Of a stretch of 64,000 bases of DNA, positions 19,893 to 26,884 are shown one piece after another. Under the pieces are notes generated by a model. The model did no database searches. It was not told where the DNA came from and was given only the letters and a program-made list of their open reading frames with translations. The translations under genes were made by a program, and so were the position numbers. The stretch covers positions 1 through 64,000 of the forward strand of contig JBBRYB010000008.1 of the NCBI GenBank assembly GCA_038238115.1, in the 5' to 3' direction. Every line of letters starts with the position of its first letter. Positions within the stretch are counted from its first letter, which is position 1. Source of the stretch: JBBRYB01 sp038238115. GTDB taxonomy: Bacteria > Actinomycetota > Actinomycetes > Propionibacteriales > Nocardioidaceae.

Positions 19893-20192
19893 CTACACGG
19901 CCAGACGCACTACCGCGGTCGTCGCGGCCGCCGCGACCACGACGACGAGAAAAGGAGCTCGCAGGAGGAGGGCGACAACGCCTGCGCCTACACCGGCAAG
20001 TCGAGCATCGAAGGTCAGGTGCTGGTCGGTGGACAGCGCCTGGACCGCCACCAGCGCCCCGAGCAAGGCAACCGGAATCAGGTCGGCGACGCGGCGTACG
20101 AACGGCCGATTGAGCACCGTGTCAGGCACCGACAAACCCGCCACCTTGAGCGCGTAGCAGCCGAGCGCCGTCACGATGATGGCCGTCCACAT
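19893..20192 (-). CDS. azlD: AzlD-family branched-chain amino-acid exporter subunit
   Basis: 99 residues with three to four hydrophobic segments. It is the small partner of AzlC in the LIV-E class of branched-chain amino-acid exporters. The ATG at 20192 shares one base with the azlC stop (TGATG), so the two are coupled. Confidence 0.82.
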   Translation of the reverse strand: MWTAIIVTALGCYALKVAGLSVPDTVLNRPFVRRVADLIPVALLGALVAVQALSTDQHLTFDARLAGVGAGVVALLLRAPFLVVVVAAAATTAVVRLAV

Positions 20193-20881
20193 CAGGCGCG
20201 GCCGCGATCTCGCTCGTACACGGCAGCCACCACCGCGACACCTGCCGCGGCGATGACGGGGATGCCCGGTTGAGTACTCGGCACCAGCACAAGCGCGAGA
20301 GCCGCCGCCACCATGGCCGTCAGCCGCTTGTGCGCGGTGTCGAGGCGTGGCCACAGCAGGGCGAGAAACGCAGCTGGCACCGCCGCGTCGAGACCGTACG
20401 TGGTCGTGTCGCCCAACGCGTTGCCGGCCAGGGCCCCGATCAGGGTGGCCAGATTCCAGAGCACGAAGACGGACAGCCCGGTGGCGAAGAAGCCGACGGG
20501 CGCATCGCGTGGATCCTTCGGTTTCAGGGCCATCGCGGTCGATTCGTCGATGACGAGCTGCGCCGCGGACACGCGTCGCAACCCGCGCATCCTCAGCAGC
20601 GACGCCAACCTCAGGCCGTACAGGGTATTGCGCGTGCCCAGCATGAGTGCCGTCGCAGCCCCAGACATCGGTGCGCCGCCGGACGCGACCACGCCGACGA
20701 GGGCGAACTGCGACGCGCCGGTGAAGACGAACAGGCTCAACGCACACGTCTGCCAGACGCTGAACCCCGACGTCGCGCCGATCGCGCCGAAGGAAACGCC
20801 GTACGCGCCGGTCGCGAGTCCCACGCCGAGCGAGTCGATGAGGATCTGTCGCCGCTCCGATGACAGCGGCTGCACAGGCAT
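20192..20881 (-). CDS. azlC: AzlC-family branched-chain amino-acid exporter
   Basis: 229 residues and several membrane segments. The conserved SLFVFTGASQFALVGVV and LGTRNTLYGLRL regions identify the AzlC/YgaZ family, which exports branched-chain amino acids together with AzlD. ATG 20881 gives the family-length protein; the longer frame to 21022 has an N-terminus without homology features. Confidence 0.87.
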   Translation of the reverse strand: MPVQPLSSERRQILIDSLGVGLATGAYGVSFGAIGATSGFSVWQTCALSLFVFTGASQFALVGVVASGGAPMSGAATALMLGTRNTLYGLRLASLLRMRGLRRVSAAQLVIDESTAMALKPKDPRDAPVGFFATGLSVFVLWNLATLIGALAGNALGDTTTYGLDAAVPAAFLALLWPRLDTAHKRLTAMVAAALALVLVPSTQPGIPVIAAAGVAVVAAVYERDRGRA

Positions 20882-21099
20882 GCAGGCGAGGGTAACGCTA
20901 GGGCAAGCTCGTTTGAGCGTGTGGGTATTGACGGCTGGCCGACTGATCCGTCGGCAACTGGCTGCACAAGATGCGTCGCTCAACCTAGCGCTTGGGGCTT
21001 GCCGAGCCAGGAGGAGGCGCATGTGCGCGGGAGGCTGCTCAGTCGGGGCTGCTCGGGTCTAGTCCCGATGGCACGGTCGTACCTCGCGTAACGACATCA
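20882..21099. other. Intergenic, nothing recognised
   Basis: About 220 nt upstream of azlC. It should hold the azlC promoter. I see no gene, strong repeat or RNA. Confidence 0.4.
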
Positions 21100-21436
21100 G
21101 CTCGTCGAGCTGGCGGTCGTTCGCCGTCGACGGCGCGGTGCCGGTCGTGACGAAGAACTCGCGCTGCAAGTTCGCCTCGGCCCCCTAGAACGTCAGAGTG
21201 TCGTTCAACGAGCCGGTCGAGGGCGCGACGCCCTCGACCATGGCGATCTACGTCCACGGGAGCCACAGCGGCTGTCAGCCGCCGTCAAGTTTGAGCCGGC
21301 AGGGCAGAACCGCGACACTGAAACCACAGGCATCACTGAAGGTCGCAAAGTCGTACGACGTCAAGCTGATGGCGGCAGCACCGATACCGCGAAGAACCCT
21401 CTCACGCCCGTCACCTGGACCGTCAAGGTCCGCTGA
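21100..21436 (+). pseudogene. Remnant of a secreted protein with a Big_5/SbsA-type Ig-like domain
   Basis: Segments in more than one frame resemble a single bacterial Ig-like domain. VRVSFNEPVEGATPSTM is followed, after a frame change, by GRTATLKPQASLKVAKSYDV and, after another, by STDTAKNPLTPVTWTVKVR and a stop at 21434-21436. A TAG (about 21185) interrupts the first segment. Only the C-terminal domain of the ancestral protein remains. No start codon or promoter is apparent. Confidence 0.55.
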
Positions 21437-21489
21437 GCCATCCGCGACACGCCGCAGGATGCGGGCCCTTGGTGGCGTGTCGGCGGGAG

Positions 21490-22047
21490 TTAGATCTCGG
21501 CGCGGAGGTCGGTGTGCAGGCGGACCTGCCTGACCACGACGGAGCCGTCGCCATCGAGGTCGAGAGCTCGGTGGGCTCCGTCGCTGGCCCAGCCTTGCGC
21601 GATGAGGAACGACCTCAGCGCGTCGTCGCCTCCTGCGACCCAGGTCGTCGCCCGGGTGAACTTGTCCGAGCGAAGCGTGTCGACCGCGGCATGGAGCAGC
21701 CTGGACCCGTGGCCGGTGCCGCGCGCCATGGGGTCGACCACGAATTCCGCGAGCTCGCCGTCGGCCGCTGGGTCGGCATCGGCGTCGGTTGCAGGGACGG
21801 TCGCGGCGAATCCGCGGACGGTCGCGCGTTCCAGCGCCACGAGCACGCGCTGTCGAGCCTCCTTGGGCCGGGCGATCGACAGCCGCCACTGTGTGGCGAA
21901 GTCGTCGGCGGGCAGAGTCTCGAGGACCTCGGCCGGGATGAGCTCGGCGTAGGCGAGCTGCCACGCGCGTACCTGGACGTCTGCCATCGCCGCGGCGTCA
22001 GCTTCCCAGGCGAGGCGGACACTCACATCGGCGGTCGGCTTGGCCAT
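21490..22047 (-). CDS. GNAT-family N-acetyltransferase
   Basis: 185 residues. The AcCoA-binding region contains FVVDPMARGTGHGSRLL (V/I-x-x-x-x-R/Q-G-x-G/A motif), and the N-terminal part has DVQVRAWQLAYAELIP. The substrate is unknown. ATG 22047 has GGGAG about 8 nt upstream; an ATG at 22062 is the alternative. It stands alone after the 21-bp repeat array. Confidence 0.8.
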   Translation of the reverse strand: MAKPTADVSVRLAWEADAAAMADVQVRAWQLAYAELIPAEVLETLPADDFATQWRLSIARPKEARQRVLVALERATVRGFAATVPATDADADPAADGELAEFVVDPMARGTGHGSRLLHAAVDTLRSDKFTRATTWVAGGDDALRSFLIAQGWASDGAHRALDLDGDGSVVVRQVRLHTDLRAEI

Positions 22048-22128
22048 GCCCCAGTCTCCCATCACGATTCCGGTCCCTTCAGGTCGCGCCCTGACATCCG
22101 CGCGAGCCGCAGGTGGCCGCACCCGCGG

Positions 22129-22191
22129 GCCGGAATAACTGGCGCGTCGGCCGGAAGAACTGGCGCGTCGGCCGGAATAACTGACGCCGCG
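22129..22191. repeat. 21-bp tandem repeat (3 copies)
   Basis: Units at 22129-22149, 22150-22170 and 22171-22191 with consensus GCCGGAATAACTGGCGCGTC then G. The array lies between two leftward genes. Each unit contains a short GCCG/GGC symmetry. It is another member of the short tandem-array class in this genome. Confidence 0.8.
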
Positions 22192-22204
22192 CAAGGGAGG
22201 TTGC

Positions 22205-22441
22205 TCAGACGGTGGTAAGGCGCCCATCCGCCGTACGAACGAGGAGGCCGTCGCTGATGCCCAGTACGACGGCCTTGTCGAAGCGTCCCGGCTCCCAGTA
22301 GATAGCGCCGACGTGCTGGGCCAGGTCTTCCGGCGTCTGGGGCCCCAAGGCATGCAGCGCGCGCACGATCTGGGCTGTCTCGTGCCCGACCTGCCGGTCA
22401 CGTGGACCCTCGGTGCTCGGCTTCGGTGGCGGCATCGGCAT
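22205..22441 (-). CDS. Small winged-helix-like protein
   Basis: About 78 residues: Pro-rich start, then ETAQIVRALHALGPQTPEDLAQHVGAIYWEPGRFDKAVVLGISDGL and a C-terminal VRTADGRLTTV, which look like a winged-helix fold. It is probably DNA-binding, but no family name can be given. I chose ATG 22441 because AGAGGA lies 8 nt upstream. Confidence 0.65.
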   Translation of the reverse strand: MPMPPPKPSTEGPRDRQVGHETAQIVRALHALGPQTPEDLAQHVGAIYWEPGRFDKAVVLGISDGLLVRTADGRLTTV

Positions 22442-22477
22442 GATTGAAGTCCTCTCGTCGACGGTCGTGGGTGGCAC

Positions 22478-23320
22478 TCAGGCGTTGGCGGGCGCTGCGG
22501 TCTCCTCGCCCGGCGAAGGGGCCTCGTCCTCGGCCGTCAGTGGCGTCGCGATGCTTTCGAGCGACTGGCCTTCGGCCTTGACGCCGAGGAAGATCTCGAC
22601 GATTCCTCCGCCGATCATCAAGACTGCGCCGATGAAGTAGCCGGAGGCAATCAACGTGATGTCCTTGGTGGCCGAGGCGTTGTCGATCAGCGCGCCGAAG
22701 AGCAGTGGCCCGCTGATGCCGCCCACTGCGGTGCCGATCGCGTAGAAGAAGGCGATGCACAGCGCGCGGGTCTCCATCGGGAACACTTTGCTCGCGGTGA
22801 GGTACGCCGCGCTCGCGCCGGCGGAGGCGAAGAAGAAGATGATGGCGCCCATCATTGTCAAGGTTGTGGCGCTCAGGTTGCCCAGGATGAAACCGGTGAA
22901 GCCCGATCAGGACACCAGAGATGATGTATGTCCCGGCTATCATTCGCACCCGGCCGAGCGTGTCGAACAGCGGGCTCAGCGCGAGCGCCCCGAGGAAGTT
23001 GCTGGCTGCGAAGATCGCCAGGTAATAACCGGTCTGCCCGACACCGAGGAACGTCGTCAATGTGTCGCCGTAGGTGAAGAAGAAGGCGTTGTAGAGGAAG
23101 GCCTGGCCCACGAAGAGGGAGAAGCAGAGGGCGGTGCGCCTGGGGTACAGCGTGAAGACGGTCTTGGCGATGAGCACGATGCCGATCGCCTTGCGCTACC
23201 GGATCGTGATCGTCTCGGAGACTGTCGGAAGCTCGCGTCCGGACTCCTCGTGGACGGTGCGCTCGATGTCCTCGACGATCTTCTCGCCTTCTGCACCCCC
23301 CGGGCCTCCCGCGATGGCAG
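22478..23320 (-). pseudogene. Broken MFS (sugar-porter-like) transporter
   Basis: The C-terminal half of a major-facilitator transporter. Reading leftward, a linker (KIVEDIERTVHEESGRELP) runs into an in-frame TAG at 23196-23198, then LCFSLFVGQAFLYNAFFFTY and SPLFDTLGRVRMIAGTYI. A frameshift at about 22898-22905 precedes the shifted frame FTGFILGNLSATTLTMMGAI and the final helices. The N-terminal half is missing. It is just downstream of the split alcohol dehydrogenase gene in the same direction, so both may have been one catabolic operon. Confidence 0.8.
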
Positions 23321-23496
23321 CTCAGTGACAGATGCCGGTGTGCTGGTCGAGGACCTTGCCTGCATGGTCGATGAGTGAAGAGTCCCCAGCCGTCGCCGTG
23401 CAGGACCATCCGTCGCTGGACGGACGCCTCGAAGCTGGACGTCGGCCGCGGCACGCAGGCGGTGCCAGGTGCGGTAGCGGTTGATGCCAAGACGCG
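23321..23496 (-). other. Degenerate spacer between MFS and ADH remnants
   Basis: No convincing frame. Short stretches such as RLGINRYRTWHRL look protein-like, but stops and frame changes interrupt them. It probably contains the eroded 5' half of the transporter operon. Confidence 0.3.
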
Positions 23497-24401
23497 TCAG
23501 GGCTGGAGGAGGATCTTGACCGCGCCTTCCTCCTTCTTCTGGAACACCTGGTAGGCCCAGGGCGCGTCGTCGAGAGGGAGCCGGTGGGTGGCGAACGTGT
23601 CAACGCCCAGCGGGTCACCGTCGACCAGCAACGGCATGATGTCGTCGACCCAACGCTTGACGTTGGCCTGACCCATCCGCAGCTGAAGCTGCTTGTCGAA
23701 GAGCGTCAGCATCGGGATCGGGTCTGCCATCCCGCCATAGACTCCGATGAGGGACAGGGTGCCGCCGCGACGCACGACGTCGATCGCGGTGTAGAGCGCC
23801 GCCAGTCTGTCCACCCCGGCCGTCTTCATCAACGGCCCGGCGATGGCGTCGGGAAGCAGCGACGTCAGCTGGTGGGCGATCTTCGCGCCGGGGGAGCCGT
23901 GCGCTTCCATGCCGACCGCGTCGATCACCGAGTCCGCGCCACGGCCGTCGGTCATGTCGCGGATGAGGTCGCCGAGGTCGTCGCCCGCCGCATCGAGGCC
24001 AATCACGGTGACGCCGCGTGCCCGGAGTCGCTCGAGGCGCTCGGGGACCCGGTCGACCCCGATGACCTGCCGGACGCCGAGGTGCTGGGCGATGCGGCAT
24101 GCCATGTCGCCGATGGGTCCCAGACCCAGCACGACGAGGGTGCCGTCCATGGGCGTGTCGGCGTACGCCACCGCCTGCCAGGCGGTCGGCAACACGTCGG
24201 ACAGGTAGACGAAGCGGTCGTCGGGGGGTCCCTCCGGCACCTTGATGTGGGTGTACTGCGCCTGGGGGACGTGCAGGTACTCCGCCTGGCCGCCAGGCAC
24301 CTGGCCGTACAGCTTGGAGTAGCCGAAGAGCGCCGCGCCCATCCCCTGGTCGCGCACCTGGGTGATCTCACACTGGGTCTGCAGGTTCTGCTTGCACATG
24401 T
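23497..24401 (-). pseudogene. 3' part of a split zinc-dependent alcohol dehydrogenase
   Basis: 300 residues lacking the usual first ~100. It opens inside the structural-zinc cysteine cluster (MCKQNLQTQCE) and includes the Rossmann motif VVLGLGPIGDMACRIAQ. The missing N-terminal part lies at 35131-35478 on the same strand. Joining the two at the shared 20-bp core regenerates CGRCYMCKQNLQTQCE with correct C-x2-C-x2-C-x7-C spacing. The gene was therefore intact before insertion of the 10.8-kb element. This fragment lacks the catalytic-zinc residues and is not functional alone. Confidence 0.92.
24382..24401. repeat. attL core of the integrated element
   Basis: CAGGTTCTGCTTGCACATGT, identical to 35179-35198 and in the same orientation. 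It codes within the alcohol dehydrogenase gene (YMCKQNL on the minus strand). Its position 22 nt from the integrase stop and the exact reconstruction of the host gene identify it as the crossover core. Confidence 0.92.
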
Positions 24402-24423
24402 CACATAGGCGTATCGGTGCAGG

Positions 24424-25533
24424 TCACAGCGATTCCACAGCGACCAAGGGCACACCAGGGGCACACCAGGCATCGTCCACGGCCCGACGAGTCCGGTCCT
24501 CGCTGTTCGGCATGAGGTGCCCGTATGTCGTCAGCACGAGCGTGGCGTTGTCGTGGCCGAGCCGCTCAGCGACGGCGACGACACTCTCCCCTGCCGCCAG
24601 GAGCACGCTGGCGTAGTGGTGTCGCAGGTCGTGGCTCGTGGTGCCTTGGGGCAGCCCAGCCTCGGCCACCGCCCTGCGGAACATGGCTGATCCGTAATGA
24701 TTGTGTGCGTACAGCCGGCCCGCCGCCGTCGTGAACAGCGACCCGTCTGCGGTCGGCGGATAAGCCGCGATGTGCTCCGCGAGAGCGTTCGCGACCATCC
24801 CCGGCAGCGGGATACTGCGCCTCGACCGTGGCGTCTTGAGAACGTCTGTCCGCTGCCGTCGGCCATCCGGTGCCACCTGTGACTCGACCCGGACGCATCG
24901 ACGCAGGAAGTCGACATCGCTGGCGCGAAGGGCATAGAGCTCACCGATGCGCAGCCCGAGACCCGCCTGAGTGAGCACCATCGCCCGGTTGCGGCCCGGC
25001 ATGGCGTCGGCAAGCGCACAGACCTGCAACACCGTCAGGGGTGCGACCCGCCCGCTCACGTGCTGGGGCATCCTTACTCGCACGACGGGGGAGGATGCCA
25101 CGAGCCGGTCGAGGACCGCGCTGGCGTAGATGCTCCGCAGCAACGAGACGAGCTTCCGCATGGTCGAGGGAGCCAGCCGCTGGCTCCGCTCAGTCGCCCA
25201 AGCTTGGATCTCCGATGGGAGCACCGCCGCGAGTCGCCGGCCACCGATCGACGTCCCCGCGATGTGGCTTTCGATGAGGCTCGCCGTGCGTTTGGCCGTC
25301 GTTTCTCGGTGCGGCCGCGACGACGCCCATGCACGGGCATACTGCACGACGGTCGTCTTGTCGGAGTGGTCGACATACGAGCCGGTCAACTTCGACGCCT
25401 CAACCCCGGTGAGGAACCGCTCAGCGTCGACCCGGCGCGGAAACGTGCGTTTGCGCTGGGCGTCGGACGGGTCGCGCCACCTTGCCTGCCAGGTCACCTT
25501 GCCGTCACGGACCCGCTTCTCAATGCTCGCCAT
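24424..25533 (-). CDS. int: Tyrosine recombinase (site-specific integrase)
   Basis: 369 residues. An N-terminal arm-binding region (ASIEKRVRDGKVTWQARWRD) and a SAM-like core-binding domain (about 65-160) precede the catalytic domain. Catalytic residues are visible: Arg in GLGLRIGELYAL, HDLRHHYAS (H-x-x-R), the LGH histidine, and the nucleophile Tyr in TTYGHLMP. It should integrate and excise the element at the 20-bp core. It lies 22 nt from attL and overlaps the 3' end of the XRE regulator by 14 nt. Its last codons cover one copy of the 25-bp end repeat. Confidence 0.95.
   Translation of the reverse strand: MASIEKRVRDGKVTWQARWRDPSDAQRKRTFPRRVDAERFLTGVEASKLTGSYVDHSDKTTVVQYARAWASSRPHRETTAKRTASLIESHIAGTSIGGRRLAAVLPSEIQAWATERSQRLAPSTMRKLVSLLRSIYASAVLDRLVASSPVVRVRMPQHVSGRVAPLTVLQVCALADAMPGRNRAMVLTQAGLGLRIGELYALRASDVDFLRRCVRVESQVAPDGRRQRTDVLKTPRSRRSIPLPGMVANALAEHIAAYPPTADGSLFTTAAGRLYAHNHYGSAMFRRAVAEAGLPQGTTSHDLRHHYASVLLAAGESVVAVAERLGHDNATLVLTTYGHLMPNSEDRTRRAVDDAWCAPGVPLVAVESL
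24446..24470. repeat. Left copy of the 25-bp element-end repeat
   Basis: AAGGGCACACCAGGGGCACA then CCAGG, identical to 35045-35069 in the same orientation. Each copy is itself two tandem GGGCACACCAG(G) units. Near both ends of the element it is a candidate integrase arm-type binding site. Confidence 0.7.
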
Positions 25534-26254
25534 CGCCTATTCCTCCGCTCATCATCTCTGCTGCTGATTCCCGTTCGCTTCGTATCTGACGGAAGGCTCT
25601 GGCCGCGTCCTCGAGGTCAACCTCTGCCTCGGCCACCTCGGCTCGCGCGGTGCGTAGCTCGGCGCGGAGGTCGTCTCGCTCCGGGTCTCTCGTGCTAGCT
25701 TGACGAGCCCGGCGCCCTTCCGCGATGCGTCTCACGTTCGCAGCGGGGTCGTCCAGCCCGTCGATCTCCCGCTTGAGCATGCTCACGACTCGCTCAGCCA
25801 CCTTGAGCCGGCGCCGTGCCGACTCCCAAGCGTTTGCGGCGTCGAGCTCGCGTCGGCTGGGCTGCCGCGCCGCCTCCCATTCGCTGTCGGGGACCTCGGT
25901 CCTGTAGGTCTTCTCATTCTGGAGCGGCAGCTGCTCGTGTCCGCGAAACCACTCCCGGGCACGGGCTGCGTCGGGCGCGGCGAGGGCGGGCGCTAGCTCG
26001 ATCGTGTCGTCGTTGTCGCGCGGGATGAACAGATGCACCGGGGCGACGTCGAGAGCGACCGCAAGTAGCAGCGCCTCGTCCAGGGAGACGTTTCGGGTCC
26101 TGCTCTCGATCTTGGAGATCGCCGCCCGGTCGAGCTTCCCGCCGATCGCGCTCACCCGATCCGCAAGCTGCTGCGCACTCAGATCGGCTCTCGCCCGAAC
26201 CTGAGGCAGCAGCTCCGCGAGCACACACCTCGCTGACCTCTCGCCGCTGCTCAT
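25520..26254 (-). CDS. XRE-family HTH regulator with coiled-coil tail
   Basis: 244 residues from ATG 26254 (GAGAGAGAAG upstream). The N-terminal helix-turn-helix (LSAQQLADRVS to RAAISKIESRTRNVSLDEA) is of the Cro/C1 class. The C-terminal half (about 140-240) is a charged helical coiled coil (ERDDLRAELRTARAEVAEAE). By position and orientation, next to int and divergent from the xis-primase operon, it is probably the element's maintenance repressor (Stl/C1-like). The coiled coil may sense an inducer. Confidence 0.85.
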   Translation of the reverse strand: MSSGERSARCVLAELLPQVRARADLSAQQLADRVSAIGGKLDRAAISKIESRTRNVSLDEALLLAVALDVAPVHLFIPRDNDDTIELAPALAAPDAARAREWFRGHEQLPLQNEKTYRTEVPDSEWEAARQPSRRELDAANAWESARRRLKVAERVVSMLKREIDGLDDPAANVRRIAEGRRARQASTRDPERDDLRAELRTARAEVAEAEVDLEDAARAFRQIRSERESAAEMMSGGIGDGEH

Positions 26255-26369
26255 CGCTTCTCTCTCTCTCTTTCGACACTCGCACATGGTAGCGCAAATA
26301 TCGCGCAGCGGCGGACTAATGTGATAACTTTCGGGAAGGAGCACACCGCCGAGCGAAACGAGAGCAGCC
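26255..26369. promoter_or_regulatory. Divergent control region of the element
   Basis: 115 nt between the repressor and xis genes, visibly more A/T-rich than its surroundings. It contains GCGCAAATATCGCGC, an imperfect palindrome, and GATAAC/TAATGT -10-like sequences. It must hold promoters for both directions and is the most likely operator of the XRE protein. Confidence 0.55.
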
Positions 26370-26582
26370 GTGAGCGAGAATCATCGGATGGTCCAGTCCG
26401 CGTTCTGGTCCCATGTGGAGACAGCGTCGTACCTGGGCCTCCCCGAGGCCACCCTTCACCAGCTCAATTACAAGGGCACCGGACCGAGGTCGTACAAGAT
26501 TGGTCGGCATCGCAAATACCGACCAGCAGACGTCGAGGCGTGGTGTGAGCAACGAGCCTCGACTCCTGTCCCTGCGGCATGA
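26370..26582 (+). CDS. Excisionase-like helix-turn-helix protein
   Basis: 70 residues. SHVETASYLGLPEATLHQL followed by SYKIGRHRKYRPADVEAW is the HTH_17/MerR-like winged-helix arrangement of Xis-type proteins. It is first in the rightward operon opposite the repressor, where excisionases sit in related elements. GTG 26370 or ATG 26388 may start it. The stop overlaps the next ATG (ATGA). Confidence 0.8.
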   Translation: MSENHRMVQSAFWSHVETASYLGLPEATLHQLNYKGTGPRSYKIGRHRKYRPADVEAWCEQRASTPVPAA

Positions 26583-26884
26583 ACCCAAGGAGAAGCCCCG
26601 ACGCGGACGGCGTCCGGGCTGAGGTCGAAGGCGCGGGTAGCGGGATCGACGTGTCCAGTGTGCCGTATTCCGCCGATGACCGCGAGGCCGCTTCCTCATC
26701 GCGCAGCAGGACGTTCGCAGGCGAGTCAGTGGAGGTCGACGCGATCCCGACGTCCGTGTTGAGGCAGATCGTCGAGACCGCGATCGAGCGTCACATCGAC
26801 GCCGCCCTCGCCGTCGCGCAGTTGGCCGAGGACCAGAAGCGCCAGGGGTTGCTCGCGATGCCGGCGGGGGTGGTGGCGTCGTGA
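26579..26884 (+). CDS. Small hypothetical protein of the element
   Basis: 101 residues. The first half is polar and probably disordered. The second (AIPTSVLRQIVETAIERHIDAALAVAQLAEDQKRQ) is an amphipathic helix pair. I do not recognise it. It is coupled by 4-nt overlaps to genes on both sides, so an accessory role in replication or regulation is possible but unproven. Confidence 0.7.
   Translation: MNPRRSPDADGVRAEVEGAGSGIDVSSVPYSADDREAASSSRSRTFAGESVEVDAIPTSVLRQIVETAIERHIDAALAVAQLAEDQKRQGLLAMPAGVVAS

Noticed and set aside
23584..24408. 274-codon plus-strand frame over the dehydrogenase fragment
   Set aside because: The minus strand encodes clear alcohol-dehydrogenase sequence; the plus frame has shadow composition rich in Val/Asp/Arg without motifs.
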